The notes under the pieces: model-generated | Databases searched by the model: none | Told to the model about the DNA's origin: nothing | What the model saw: only the letters and a program-made list of their open reading frames with translations | Position numbers and translations under genes: made by a program | Assembly (NCBI GenBank): GCA_964453645.1 | Contig: CAYVRJ010000002.1 | Location: 1-64,000 of the forward strand | Length of the DNA: 64,000 bases | Direction: 5' to 3' | From: CAYVRJ01 sp964453645 | GTDB taxonomy: Bacteria; Bacillota; Clostridia; Christensenellales; JAWKQI01 | Part shown: in pieces, positions 52,755 through 62,754 of the stretch | How the letters are laid out: the number at the start of each line of letters is the position of its first letter | Position numbering within the stretch: the stretch's first letter is position 1

Positions 52755-54005
52755 ATGAAAAAGCTCAGTTCTTTAGTTTGTTTTGTCTTGGCAACCACTC
52801 TGCTGATTTTTACAGTGGCATGTGCGGGCGTTCCAACAGAGGCACCGATTTCGTCGGAAACAGCTAAACCGCAGCAAACGGTTGAAAAAACGCCCGAACC
52901 AGAACCAACACCCGAGCCCACCCCTCAGCCCACCCCGGAGCCAGTGGAGGATGCCGTTCTGCAAGAAACAGGGGGGATGTCCGACGACCCATACGACTTT
53001 CAACTCATGCTCAATGGAACACTATACACCTTTCCCATGCCATATTCTGATTTTGTGGCTACGGGATGGGAGCCTTGGAAGGCCACGATCGAATCGTTAA
53101 AACCATCTCAATACGACAGTCTAACATTTGACAACGGCACTGCGAAGTTATTGGTCTATATATTTAATCTGTCAGACGATGTTGTACCCTTGAATGAATG
53201 CCAGATTGGGGGCATTAAAATAGATACCGACAAAGTAACGGCTTCCTTGGCAAAAGGTATTACATTTGGTTCGTCCACTTACGACGACATTATTGCAGCA
53301 TATTCTGACCCTTCAGAGAAATATGACGGCAGTGATTTTAGCTCATTAACCTATGCCACTGGAAGTTACTCTCTCCTAAAATTTATGACCAATAAAACCG
53401 ATAAAAAAATTTCAAATATTGAAATCAAGAATTTTGTGAAATCCGAAAATAAACCAGATAGTACAGCATCGACAGGAGATGTGCCCGCAGTAGTGAGCCA
53501 ATATGAAGCACCAAAGGTGTTGGGTGACGATCCCTATTCCTTTCATGTTAAATACAACGGAGTATTGTATCGGCTTCCCGTGCCAGTTTCTGAACTGTTA
53601 AACAACGGTTTCAAGTTGACAAATAAGCCCTACGATTCCGTACGTGCAGGTGACTATAAAACTGGTTTTGACTTTATGGCCAACAACCAGAAGCTGACCA
53701 CTGCGCTCATGAATTATAGCGATCAAGGGGCTCCACCCGAACATTGTTTTGTTACTGAATTGAAATATGACTATTTAGCAACCAAGCTTCCTATGGAATT
53801 ACCCAAAGGGATTACTGAAAAATCTTCACAGGCGGATATCAAAGCAGCATATGGTGAACCTAAAGAGAAGAGTACATCTTCTATGTTTGAAACGTGGGAG
53901 TATCAAGAAGATAGTGTTTTCTCTTCTATAGTTTTTTATTTCGATATTGAAACAAAGGAAATTAAAATCATTAAAGTAATCAACGCACCTAAAAAGTTGA
54001 AATAA
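52755..54005 (+). CDS. Lipoprotein with an internally duplicated domain
   Basis: A 416-residue lipoprotein: signal peptide with lipobox ending TVACAG, a Pro/Glu/Thr linker (30-72), and two copies of a domain of about 150 residues. Copy 1 starts DDPYDFQLMLNGTLYTFPMP, copy 2 DDPYSFHVKYNGVLYRLPVP. Each continues to a KGIT..SS..DI.AAY.(D/E)P segment. I do not know the family name. It probably sits at the outer membrane face and may bind a surface polymer. It is followed by a terminator. Confidence 0.75.
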   Translation: MKKLSSLVCFVLATTLLIFTVACAGVPTEAPISSETAKPQQTVEKTPEPEPTPEPTPQPTPEPVEDAVLQETGGMSDDPYDFQLMLNGTLYTFPMPYSDFVATGWEPWKATIESLKPSQYDSLTFDNGTAKLLVYIFNLSDDVVPLNECQIGGIKIDTDKVTASLAKGITFGSSTYDDIIAAYSDPSEKYDGSDFSSLTYATGSYSLLKFMTNKTDKKISNIEIKNFVKSENKPDSTASTGDVPAVVSQYEAPKVLGDDPYSFHVKYNGVLYRLPVPVSELLNNGFKLTNKPYDSVRAGDYKTGFDFMANNQKLTTALMNYSDQGAPPEHCFVTELKYDYLATKLPMELPKGITEKSSQADIKAAYGEPKEKSTSSMFETWEYQEDSVFSSIVFYFDIETKEIKIIKVINAPKKLK

Positions 54006-54050
54006 GTTAATGATGTATTTTTAAATCGCTGAGTAAACAGCACAAATAAG

Positions 54051-54092
54051 AACCTGCTGGAATCGAGTCGTTTTTAGTAGGTTTTTATTTTT
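54051..54092 (+). terminator. Intrinsic terminator after the duplicated-domain lipoprotein
   Basis: AACCTGCT (54051-54058) pairs with AGTAGGTT (54076-54083, one wobble), followed by TTTTTATTTTT. Confidence 0.75.
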
Positions 54093-54119
54093 AGAATAGA
54101 AACCCATATAAAAAAGTGC

Positions 54120-54148
54120 TTTATTTAATCTACAGTCTGTTGTATAAT
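54120..54148 (+). promoter_or_regulatory. Promoter of the ftsK-rimO-pgsA block
   Basis: TTTATT (54120-54125), 17 nt, extended -10 TG-TATAAT (54143-54148). Confidence 0.5.
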
Positions 54149-54183
54149 ATATTCGTTTATTAATCAATACGGAGAAATACGCA

Positions 54184-56649
54184 TTGGCGAGAAAACGTAA
54201 ACAAAAGAATCATGAGATATACGGCGTAGTACTGATTGCCGTTGCACTCATATTTGCTGTAGCCGTATACAACATTGCAGAAGGCGGAATAGCTCAAAGT
54301 TTAAAAGAGTTCACCTTCGGGTTGTTTGGTATTGCCAGCTATATCCTGCCGGTGGTACTCATTGCGCTGGGTGTTGTTGTCATCGCTGACTCAAAGAAAA
54401 AGAAGTCCAAGGGTAAGGGTGCTGCAATTGCTGTTGGAAGTTTTGGCATTTTGTCTGTCATTTCTGTCTTTACTTTGGAAGCTTCCTATTATCAGTTGGA
54501 CTACCTTGCGTTTCTTGGCCAAACCTATACCCTTTGCGGAAAAAGCAGTGCAGGTGGCGGACTTTTTGGCTCTATATTTCTCTATCCCCTGTACAGCTTG
54601 TTGGGAGCCGTTTTCACATACATCATCCTGTTTGTTATAATTATAATATGTATATTAATCATAACCCGCATATCCATTAAGGAAATGAGTGTGGATATCG
54701 GCAGAGCGTCCAAGAGTGCAGCGTTAAAAGTGGCGGACAACGTATCCCGTGTGAGAGAAACCTATCAAAAGAAACGAGCCAAGCTGTACATCGACGAGAT
54801 CGAGGTGCCCGAAGAGCCGGACAACAACAATTATCTGTTTGTAGATGACGATGAACCTCTTCCCCGGGTGAGGCACAGGATGCACACCCCTCCCCCCGAG
54901 AGTCCTCGAAAGCAACGCCACGAAAAGACAGTGTTTTCATCAGATGAACTTGGTTTCTCTCCCGTTGAAGAACCAATGGAAATGAATATCCCCCTCGCTC
55001 AGTTCGTAACAGATGAACAAGTATCAGATGAGCAAAATGACGATTTTAGATCGAATGGTTTAGATGCGTTGGAAGAAGTGCCCCCTCCTTGGCAAGAGCC
55101 AATCAAGGTGATCCACGAGGAGTACAGAGAGGACGATATCTCTGTGAAAGAGCAATACGTGCCAAAGGAACAGTATGGAAATGTGCATCACCACACGTTT
55201 AAAACTGTTGATAACTATGCGCGGCCAACGGCAGATCTGCTGGTGAAACCTCCCTTTAAGGCTCGGAAAAACGCCATGGAAGCAACCATGCGCAAGGCGA
55301 CGCTGCTGGAGGAAACCCTGCTCTCCTTTGGTGTGAAGGCAAAGGTGATCGATGTGAGTAGAGGCCCTGTGGTGACCCGCTATGAGTTGCAGCCCGCACC
55401 GGGTGTAAAAATATCCCGCATCGTGCAGTTGGCAGATGATATTGCGCTGAATTTAGCTGCTCCCCGGGTGCGCATAGAAGCCCCTATTCCCGGCAAAGCG
55501 GCAGTGGGTATTGAAATACCCAATTCTGAGGTGGACAGCGTATACATTTACGACATGCTCACTTCTCAGGATTATGTCAACTTTGCGAGAAAAGCAGTGC
55601 TGCCCTTTGCACTGGGACAAGACCTTGCGGGTAAAAACATTTATGCAGATTTAAACGCCATGCCCCACATGCTGGTGGCAGGTTCCACCGGTTCGGGAAA
55701 GAGCGTGTGCATCAACACAATTATTATCAGCATGCTCATGAACTCCACCCCCGAAGAGGTGCGCATGATCATGGTGGATCCAAAAGTTGTGGAACTTTCG
55801 GTTTATAACGACATTCCCCACTTGATGGTGCCAGTGGTGACCGATCCTAAAAAAGCGGCTAGCGCCCTCAACTGGGCGGTATCCGAGATGACCAACCGGT
55901 ATAAAATGTTTGCCGCACGAGGGGCCAAAGATTTAAAACGATACAACGCCTTACTTGCGGAAGATGAAGAAAAACTACCCTATTTAGTCATCATCATCGA
56001 CGAACTTGCAGATCTAATGATGGTGTGCCAAAACGAGGTGGAGGAAGCAATATGCCGCATCGCCCAGTTGGGCCGTGCCAGTGGAATACACCTAATCATC
56101 GCAACCCAGCGGCCGTCGGTAGACGTAATCACCGGCATTATTAAGGCAAACATCCCCTCGAGAATTGCCTTTGCGGTGTCCAGCCAAATTGACTCCCGCA
56201 CCATTTTAGACATGGCGGGTGCAGAAAAACTGTTGGGCAAGGGGGACATGCTCTATTACCCCATCGGCGTACCCAAACCCATTCGCGTGCAGGGTGCGTT
56301 TATTCAAGACAAGGAAGTGGAAAACATTACAGACTTCCTAAAAACCTATACGGAAGCGAATTACGACGAAGAGATCATAAACAACCTGTCCGCACCTATT
56401 GCTGCCGGCGGGGAGGAAGATGAAGAGGCAGATGTGCTGCTGCCCAGAGCCATTGAGGTGGGATTGGAGTTTGGAAGTGTTTCCATCTCTATGATCCAGC
56501 GAAGGTTAAGGGTTGGATATGCCCGTGCAGCAAGGCTGTTGGATGAAATGGAAGTTAGGGGACTGGTCAGCGTGTTTGAAGGGTCGAAACCCAGGCAGAT
56601 GCTCATAACCAGGGAAGAGTTCGAGCGATTAAACAGGGAGGCAAAATAA
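54184..56649 (+). CDS. ftsK/spoIIIE: FtsK/SpoIIIE DNA translocase
   Basis: An 821-residue membrane-anchored DNA pump. Four membrane segments fill residues 10-165, then a charged linker (200-350), the alpha/beta motor with Walker A GSTGSGKS (500-507) and Walker B LVIIIDELADL, and the C-terminal gamma winged helix (LEFGSVSISMIQRRLRVGYA) that reads KOPS/SRS orientation sequences. It moves chromosome DNA through the division or spore septum. The start is TTG with GGAG about 11 nt upstream. The rimO ATG overlaps its stop by one base. Confidence 0.95.
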   Translation: MARKRKQKNHEIYGVVLIAVALIFAVAVYNIAEGGIAQSLKEFTFGLFGIASYILPVVLIALGVVVIADSKKKKSKGKGAAIAVGSFGILSVISVFTLEASYYQLDYLAFLGQTYTLCGKSSAGGGLFGSIFLYPLYSLLGAVFTYIILFVIIIICILIITRISIKEMSVDIGRASKSAALKVADNVSRVRETYQKKRAKLYIDEIEVPEEPDNNNYLFVDDDEPLPRVRHRMHTPPPESPRKQRHEKTVFSSDELGFSPVEEPMEMNIPLAQFVTDEQVSDEQNDDFRSNGLDALEEVPPPWQEPIKVIHEEYREDDISVKEQYVPKEQYGNVHHHTFKTVDNYARPTADLLVKPPFKARKNAMEATMRKATLLEETLLSFGVKAKVIDVSRGPVVTRYELQPAPGVKISRIVQLADDIALNLAAPRVRIEAPIPGKAAVGIEIPNSEVDSVYIYDMLTSQDYVNFARKAVLPFALGQDLAGKNIYADLNAMPHMLVAGSTGSGKSVCINTIIISMLMNSTPEEVRMIMVDPKVVELSVYNDIPHLMVPVVTDPKKAASALNWAVSEMTNRYKMFAARGAKDLKRYNALLAEDEEKLPYLVIIIDELADLMMVCQNEVEEAICRIAQLGRASGIHLIIATQRPSVDVITGIIKANIPSRIAFAVSSQIDSRTILDMAGAEKLLGKGDMLYYPIGVPKPIRVQGAFIQDKEVENITDFLKTYTEANYDEEIINNLSAPIAAGGEEDEEADVLLPRAIEVGLEFGSVSISMIQRRLRVGYARAARLLDEMEVRGLVSVFEGSKPRQMLITREEFERLNREAK

Positions 56650-57974
56650 TGAAACCTCTAAAACTTGGAGTGATATCTCTGGGGTGTTCCAAAAACAGGG
56701 TGGATACCGAATATATGTTGGGAATATTAAAGCGCAGGGGAGTCACCTTTACGTCTGATCCCAAAGATGCGGAAGCAATACTCATCAACACCTGCGGGTT
56801 TATCGGAGATGCAAAGCAGGAATCCATCAATACCATACTGGAAATGGCAGAGTTTAAAAAGACGGGCAAGCTCAAGTGCCTCATCGTTGCGGGATGCCTG
56901 TCTCAGCGCTATGGTCAGGAATTGGCAGATGAGATGCCCGAAGTAGATGTGTTTTTAGGGGCATATAATTTCGAAGACATCGCCGATGCCTTGGAATACG
57001 CCATGTCAGGCAGAAGATTTTTAAGCTTTGCCAAGACCACAAGTGAGATGGATTATTCCAAGCGTTTTTTAACAACCCCCCACTATTCCGCCTATGTGAA
57101 AATTGGTGAAGGGTGTTCCAACTGTTGCAGCTATTGTGCAATCCCCCTCATTAAAGGCCAGTATCGAAGCAGAAGTTTTAAAAGTGTGATCGATGAAATT
57201 AAAAAGCTGGCAGACGGCGGTGTGAAAGAGATTGTTCTCATCTCCCAAGACACAACCAAGTTCGGCACCGATACCGAAGAGGGTAATCTTGCCGATCTGC
57301 TGCGAAAGATGCGGAGCATTTCGGGCATCGAATGGATACGGGTGCTCTACACCTATCCCGACGGCATCACCAAACAGTTGATTGAAACCATGTTGCAAGA
57401 TGCGCGCATATGCAAGTATTTGGATATGCCCATCCAGCACATTAGTAACGGTGTGTTAAAGGCCATGAACCGCAAGAGTTCAAAGGAACAGATTTATAAA
57501 AAAGTGGATATGATACGCAGTTTAGATAAAAACTTTTCCCTGCGCACCTCCTTGATAACCGGGTTTCCGGGGGAGACGAGAGATCAGCACGCAGAGCTCA
57601 TGTCGGCACTGAAAGAACTGTGCTTTGACAATGCTGGAGTGTTTATCTACTCTCAGGAAGAGGGCACAAAAGCTGCAAAGATGGAACAACTGCCCGACGA
57701 GACAAAAAAGATGCGCTACGAGGAGCTCATGCGGGTGCAAGCAAATATTTCGGCACACCGCAACGAAAAGCGTTTGGGTCGGGAATACGATGTGCTGGTG
57801 GAGGGTTTTGATCACCACATAAACCGCTATTACGGCAGAGCGTACTTTCAGGCGCCGGAGGTGGACGGAAAGATATTCTTGCGGGATTGCGGCAAAGAGC
57901 TGAAAGCCGGTGAATTTATGAAAACTAAGATTGAAAAAGCATATGACTACGATCTTTTGGGGGTGCTCATTTGA
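56649..57974 (+). CDS. rimO: Ribosomal protein S12 methylthiotransferase RimO
   Basis: A 441-residue radical-SAM enzyme that methylthiolates Asp of ribosomal protein S12. An N-terminal UPF0004 domain has SLGCSKNRVDTE and INTCGFI, the radical-SAM loop CSNCCSYC (C..., CxxxCxxC), and a C-terminal TRAM domain. The C residues of both Fe-S clusters are present. Order ftsK-rimO-pgsA is common in Clostridia. Confidence 0.94.
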   Translation: MKPLKLGVISLGCSKNRVDTEYMLGILKRRGVTFTSDPKDAEAILINTCGFIGDAKQESINTILEMAEFKKTGKLKCLIVAGCLSQRYGQELADEMPEVDVFLGAYNFEDIADALEYAMSGRRFLSFAKTTSEMDYSKRFLTTPHYSAYVKIGEGCSNCCSYCAIPLIKGQYRSRSFKSVIDEIKKLADGGVKEIVLISQDTTKFGTDTEEGNLADLLRKMRSISGIEWIRVLYTYPDGITKQLIETMLQDARICKYLDMPIQHISNGVLKAMNRKSSKEQIYKKVDMIRSLDKNFSLRTSLITGFPGETRDQHAELMSALKELCFDNAGVFIYSQEEGTKAAKMEQLPDETKKMRYEELMRVQANISAHRNEKRLGREYDVLVEGFDHHINRYYGRAYFQAPEVDGKIFLRDCGKELKAGEFMKTKIEKAYDYDLLGVLI

Positions 57975-58537
57975 ACTTACCTAACAAATTGACATTCTTT
58001 CGGGTTTTGCTGATACCCGTGTTCATCGTTTTCTTCTTCCTCAAGATACCGGGGAACTATCTGTATGCCTGCGGGATATTTATTGTTGCCAGCATTACAG
58101 ATGTTTTAGACGGTGCCATTGCACGAAAACACAACTTAGTTACAACCATGGGGAAATTACTAGACCCAATCGCCGACAAGCTGTTGGTGGGTTCGGCCAT
58201 CATTTTGCTGTGTACACAGGGTATGATCGACCCCGTGCTGGCTATTGTTCTGATTGGCAGAGAGTTTGTCATATCCGGATTTAGGGTGGTGGCCGCTGCC
58301 GAGGGGCTGATCTTAGCTGCCGATGTGCTGGGTAAGATGAAAACCGTCATTCAATCTGTTGCAATCGGATTCATTTTATTTTCCATGAACGGAGTGGACA
58401 ATGGCTGTATAAGCGTTGAATTTATTGCTGCCATTGTTGGGCAGGTACTCATTTGGTTGAGTGGTGCACTCTCCATCATCTCCTGTGCAAATTATATAAT
58501 AAAGAATAGATCAGTACTGAAAGATATTAATAAATAA
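57971..58537 (+). CDS. pgsA: CDP-diacylglycerol-glycerol-3-phosphate 3-phosphatidyltransferase
   Basis: A 188-residue membrane enzyme that makes phosphatidylglycerol phosphate. The CDP-alcohol phosphotransferase motif appears as TDVLDGAIARKHNLVTTMGK followed by LLDPIADK. Five or six membrane segments are present. The TTG start overlaps the rimO stop (TTGA). Confidence 0.93.
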   Translation: MNLPNKLTFFRVLLIPVFIVFFFLKIPGNYLYACGIFIVASITDVLDGAIARKHNLVTTMGKLLDPIADKLLVGSAIILLCTQGMIDPVLAIVLIGREFVISGFRVVAAAEGLILAADVLGKMKTVIQSVAIGFILFSMNGVDNGCISVEFIAAIVGQVLIWLSGALSIISCANYIIKNRSVLKDINK

Positions 58538-58553
58538 AGGGGTAGAGGTTTAC

Positions 58554-59567
58554 ATGGAAAAAGAAAAGGCATTGGAGGCTGCGCTTAACCAGATAGAAAA
58601 ACAGTTCGGCAAGGGAGCTGTGATGAAGCTGGGTGACAGTGCGGCAAATCATACAATAGAAGTCATTTCCACCGGGTGTTTGGAGCTGGATTTAGCCTTG
58701 GGGGTGGGGGGTGTACCCAAGGGCAGAATTGTGGAGGTGTTTGGCCCCGAATCCTCGGGTAAAACAACTGTTGCCCTGCACATGGTTGCAGAAGCACAAA
58801 AGCTGGGCGGCGCTGCCGCATTCATCGATGCAGAGCATGCGCTGGACCCTCAGTATGCCAAAAACCTAGGGGTGGACATCGACAACTTATACGTCTCTCA
58901 GCCCGATACGGGGGAACAAGCGTTGGAAATTTGCGAAGCCATGGTGAGAAGTGGTGCCATCGATATCATCGTTGTGGATTCCGTTGCAGCGCTGGTGCCC
59001 AAAGCGGAGATCGACGGCGAGATGGGTTCTTCCCACGTGGGGTTGCAGGCAAGGCTTATGTCTCAAGCCCTGCGCAAGCTGGCAGGCGTTATTTCTAAAT
59101 CCAACACCATTGCTGTGTTTATCAACCAATTGCGTGAAAAGGTGGGGGTTATGTACGGTTCTCCCGAGACGACCCCGGGCGGCAGAGCCCTTAAGTTCTA
59201 CGCTTCAGTGCGGTTGGACGTTCGCCGTACCGAGACGATTAAAGAGGGAGAAAACATGATCGGCAACCGCACCAAAATTAAGGTTGTGAAAAACAAGGTT
59301 GCACCTCCCTTTAAAACTGCTGAGTTCGACATTTTCTACGGAAAGGGAATCTCCAAGGAGTCCAGCGTATTGAATCTTGGACTGACTTTTGGTATAATCA
59401 AGAAGAGTGGCTCTTGGTTCTCCTACGAGACGACCAGATTGGCACAGGGCCGAGACAATGTGCGCAAATTCCTGTCCGAAAACCCTGAGCTGTACGAGGA
59501 AATCAAAGAAAAGGTCATGAAAGAATATAAACCCACTGCATCGGCAGAGGGCGAATCCGATGAGTAA
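58554..59567 (+). CDS. recA: Recombinase RecA
   Basis: A 337-residue recombinase with Walker A GPESSGKTT, VVDSVAALVPKAEIDGEMG, the L2-like loop FINQLREKVGVMYGSPETTP and GGRALKFYASVRLDVRR. It forms filaments on single-stranded DNA, promotes recombination and LexA cleavage. AAAGGGG precedes the ATG. No intein is present. I saw no clear SOS box in the 16 bp after pgsA, so it may be read from upstream. Confidence 0.97.
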   Translation: MEKEKALEAALNQIEKQFGKGAVMKLGDSAANHTIEVISTGCLELDLALGVGGVPKGRIVEVFGPESSGKTTVALHMVAEAQKLGGAAAFIDAEHALDPQYAKNLGVDIDNLYVSQPDTGEQALEICEAMVRSGAIDIIVVDSVAALVPKAEIDGEMGSSHVGLQARLMSQALRKLAGVISKSNTIAVFINQLREKVGVMYGSPETTPGGRALKFYASVRLDVRRTETIKEGENMIGNRTKIKVVKNKVAPPFKTAEFDIFYGKGISKESSVLNLGLTFGIIKKSGSWFSYETTRLAQGRDNVRKFLSENPELYEEIKEKVMKEYKPTASAEGESDE

Positions 59568-59667
59568 AAACATATTTAAATTTATTATAATTTTGGTGTT
59601 CACGCTGTGTGTACTATTTATCATTGCAGCATGTGCGCCTGAACTGGAGAATTTATGGCAGAGTTGA
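59560..59667 (+). CDS. 35-residue lipoprotein reading frame between recA and asnA
   Basis: The ATG overlaps the last codons of recA by 8 bp and the frame runs to 59667, overlapping the asnA start by 13 bp. The product begins MSKNIFKFIIILVFTLCVLF and continues IIAACAPELENLWQS, a signal peptide with lipobox IIAAC. Overlap on both sides suggests translational coupling of asnA to recA. It may be a genuine micro-lipoprotein or only a coupling leader. Confidence 0.45.
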   Translation: MSKNIFKFIIILVFTLCVLFIIAACAPELENLWQS

Positions 59668-60662
59668 TAACACCCAAAGGTTATTCTTCCGCTCTGAGCA
59701 TTCGAGAGACGGAAAAGGCGATCAAGTTTATTAAGGACACATTTGAGAGAAATTTTGCGGATGCACTAAATTTGGAACGAGTCTCTGCACCCCTGTTCGT
59801 TCGACCCGAATCCGGTTTGAACGACAACTTAAACGGCATCGAGCGTCCCGTCAGCTTTGACATCAAATCTATCCAGGCCGATGTGGAAATTGTTCAATCT
59901 CTGGCTAAGTGGAAGCGTTTGGCGCTCAAACGCTACGGTTTTGGCGTGGGTGAGGGGCTGTATACGGACATGGATGCCATCCGCCGGGATGAAGATTTAG
60001 ACAACCTGCACTCGGTGTATGTGGATCAGTGGGACTGGGAGATGGTGATCTCTGAAGAACAGCGCAACACAGAGACTTTAAAAGCTGTTGTCAACAAAAT
60101 TGTAGCTGCTCTTGCTAAGACAGAAAAGCAAGTGATTGAAAAATATCCCCAAGTGGGCTGTGAAATAAACAACGAAGCACATTTTATCACCACCCAAGAG
60201 CTTTTTGATAAATACCCCGATTTATCCCCTAAAGAGAGGGAGGATCAAATAGCAAAAGAATACGGAACTGTATTTATTATGCAGATCGGTGGCAAGCTAA
60301 GGGATGGCAACAAACACGACGGACGCTCCCCCGACTACGACGATTGGAGCCTCAACGGAGACATTATCGTTTGGAATAAGGTGTTAAACCGTGCCTTTGA
60401 GCTTTCCAGTATGGGCATTCGGGTGAATAGCCAAACACTGCTCAGCCAGTTAAAAGAAGCAAATTGTGAAGATCGGCTCAAGCTGGAATTTCACAAATTA
60501 CTTGCCGACAATCAACTTCCCCAAACCATGGGTGGAGGCATTGGTCAATCCAGATTATGTATGCTGATGCTGAACAAGGCTCACATTGGCGAAGTACAGT
60601 CTTCCGTTTGGCAGGACGAGATGTTTAAAGCGTGTGCCAGTGCAGGGATTAACCTGCTGTAA
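59655..60662 (+). CDS. asnA: Aspartate-ammonia ligase
   Basis: A 335-residue ammonia-dependent asparagine synthetase, typical length for AsnA. Features: SALSIRETEKAIKFIKDTFE, YTDMDAIRRDED, VDQWDWE and GGGIGQSRLCMLMLNKAHIG (class II synthetase-like motif 3). It makes Asn from Asp, NH3 and ATP. It is followed 18 bp later by asnS, so the cell couples Asn synthesis and tRNA charging in one operon. GGAG lies 6 nt before the ATG. Confidence 0.95.
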   Translation: MAELITPKGYSSALSIRETEKAIKFIKDTFERNFADALNLERVSAPLFVRPESGLNDNLNGIERPVSFDIKSIQADVEIVQSLAKWKRLALKRYGFGVGEGLYTDMDAIRRDEDLDNLHSVYVDQWDWEMVISEEQRNTETLKAVVNKIVAALAKTEKQVIEKYPQVGCEINNEAHFITTQELFDKYPDLSPKEREDQIAKEYGTVFIMQIGGKLRDGNKHDGRSPDYDDWSLNGDIIVWNKVLNRAFELSSMGIRVNSQTLLSQLKEANCEDRLKLEFHKLLADNQLPQTMGGGIGQSRLCMLMLNKAHIGEVQSSVWQDEMFKACASAGINLL

Positions 60663-60680
60663 GACATGAGAGGTGTATAA

Positions 60681-62069
60681 ATGAAGAGGACATACTTAAG
60701 AGAAATAGTGAACGACCCAAAGGGGTTTAGTGAGGTAACCGTCTGTGGGTTTGCAAGGACCATTCGGGATTCCAAACACATCGGGTTTGTTGAACTCAAC
60801 GACGGAAGCTGCTTTGAATCTGTTCAGGTGGTGTTGGAACAGGATAAACTTCAAAACTTTGCAGCGGTAGTCAAACAAAACGTGGGATGTGCACTGGTGG
60901 TTACGGGTGAAATTAAGCTCACTCCCGAGGCCCAGCAGCCCTTTGAAATTGTTGCAACTGCCATTGAAATCGAGGGTACATCTGCACCTGAGTATCCCCT
61001 GCAAAAGAAACGGCATTCGCTGGAGTATTTGAGGAGCATTGCGCACCTGCGCCCACGAACCAACACGTTTAATGCGGCGTTCCGCTTGCGTTCGGAAATT
61101 TCATTTGCCATACACGAGTTTTTTAACAAGCGTGGATTTGTTTACGTCCACACCCCAATTATCACGGGAAGTGATGCAGAGGGTGCGGGGGATATGTTTA
61201 GGGTATCCACTCTTTCGGATAAAACACCACCCCTCACTCAAGGGGGGGATGTAGATTACGCCCAAGATTTTTTTGCAAAGCAAACCAACCTAACGGTTTC
61301 CGGCCAGTTGGAAGCAGAGACTTTTGCCCTGGCCTTTGGCAACGTCTATACCTTTGGGCCGACGTTCCGTGCTGAAAACTCCAACACTGCCCGCCATGCA
61401 GCGGAGTTTTGGATGATTGAGCCAGAGATTGCCTTTGCAGATCTGAACGACGACATGGACTTAGCGGAGGACATGATCAAGTATCTCATCAACTACGCAC
61501 TGAAAAACTGTGGCAGTGAGATGGCTTTTTTCAATAAGTTTATGGACGACACCATTCTTCACAGGTTAAACAGTTTGGCAAATGCAAACTTTGCCAGAAT
61601 AACGTATACCGAAGCCATTGAGATTCTTGAAAAACACAAGGATAAGTTTGAATTCCCCGTATTCTGGGGCTGTGATTTACAGACAGAACACGAGCGGTTT
61701 TTAACAGAAACGGCATTAAAATGCCCTGTGTTTGTAACAAATTATCCAAAGGAGATCAAAGCGTTCTACATGCGTCTCAACGATGACGACAAAACCGTTG
61801 CAGCCATGGACTTGCTGGTGCCGGGTGTGGGCGAGATTATCGGTGGTTCTCAGCGCGAAGAGCGGTTGGATATACTAGAACATCGCATGAAAGACATCGG
61901 TCTGTCGGACGAGGACTACTGGTGGTATTTAGACTTGCGAAAATACGGCGGAACAAAACACGCAGGGTTTGGATTGGGTCTGGAGAGGTTTTTAATGTAT
62001 ATCTCGGGTATTTCAAACATTCGAGACATCATTCCCTTCCCCAGAACCCCGGGAACTGCTGAGTTTTAA
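60681..62069 (+). CDS. asnS: Asparaginyl-tRNA synthetase
   Basis: A 462-residue class IIb synthetase. An N-terminal OB-fold anticodon-binding domain is followed by motif 2 TFRAENSNTARHAAEFWMIE and motif 3 GFGLGLERFLMYISG. It charges tRNA-Asn directly. There is no room for a T-box between asnA and asnS. Its last 4 bp overlap the convergent thioredoxin gene. Confidence 0.96.
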   Translation: MKRTYLREIVNDPKGFSEVTVCGFARTIRDSKHIGFVELNDGSCFESVQVVLEQDKLQNFAAVVKQNVGCALVVTGEIKLTPEAQQPFEIVATAIEIEGTSAPEYPLQKKRHSLEYLRSIAHLRPRTNTFNAAFRLRSEISFAIHEFFNKRGFVYVHTPIITGSDAEGAGDMFRVSTLSDKTPPLTQGGDVDYAQDFFAKQTNLTVSGQLEAETFALAFGNVYTFGPTFRAENSNTARHAAEFWMIEPEIAFADLNDDMDLAEDMIKYLINYALKNCGSEMAFFNKFMDDTILHRLNSLANANFARITYTEAIEILEKHKDKFEFPVFWGCDLQTEHERFLTETALKCPVFVTNYPKEIKAFYMRLNDDDKTVAAMDLLVPGVGEIIGGSQREERLDILEHRMKDIGLSDEDYWWYLDLRKYGGTKHAGFGLGLERFLMYISGISNIRDIIPFPRTPGTAEF

Positions 62070-62626
62070 CCCAGCAATCGTTCAATGGTCGTATTGAGTT
62101 TTTCTTCCGAAATGGCACCAATGGTGAAATCCACAATATTGCCGTTGCGGTCGATAAACAGTGTGGTGGGATATGAATCAATGCCCAACACTTTGTACGA
62201 ATAGAGATCCACATCATAATAAACGGGGAAAGTGTAGCCGTTGTCATCAATGTATGCCTTTCCCTTTTCTGTTGTCTCACGGCCGCCGTCGGGCACGTCT
62301 AACATCATGATATTCACCTGATCGCCGTACTTTTCATAAGCTTTTTCAAAGTAGGGCATTTCATCCTTGCAATAGACACACCAAGATGTCCAAAAGTTCA
62401 CGATGGTGGGCTTTGAGTAGAAACTGGAAAGGGTGTAACCGTTGCCCGCAAAGTCGTACACAATCATCTCGGGCATTACGGTTGTTTCTCCCTCTGGCTG
62501 GGTCGACTGGGGAGTTACGGAACCGGACAGCGCATTGTACAGGATAACAACGCCAAAGAGCAGTGCCACAAAGGCTAGGGAATAGATCAATAATTTTGTA
62601 TTTTTTTTCAAAACTTCTTCCTCCAT
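62066..62626 (-). CDS. TlpA/ResA-like membrane-anchored thioredoxin
   Basis: A 186-residue protein with an N-terminal anchor (LLIYSLAFVALLFGVVILYN) and an extracytoplasmic thioredoxin fold: NFWTSWCVYCKDEMPYFEKA (active site CVYC) and the cis-Pro loop IDSYPTTLFIDRNG. It probably reduces disulfides outside the membrane. ATG 62626 is used, but a TTG six codons in also has GGAGG at good distance. Confidence 0.87.
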   Translation of the reverse strand: MEEEVLKKNTKLLIYSLAFVALLFGVVILYNALSGSVTPQSTQPEGETTVMPEMIVYDFAGNGYTLSSFYSKPTIVNFWTSWCVYCKDEMPYFEKAYEKYGDQVNIMMLDVPDGGRETTEKGKAYIDDNGYTFPVYYDVDLYSYKVLGIDSYPTTLFIDRNGNIVDFTIGAISEEKLNTTIERLLG

Positions 62627-62754
62627 TGTATCTTCCTTATATTATAACAAATTATAATAATTTTTAAATACTTTTCGGATATCTTTAAAATCACTTGACG
62701 TTTCTATGAAAATAATACAAAATTATAGTGACTAAATATACTGGAGAGAAATGC

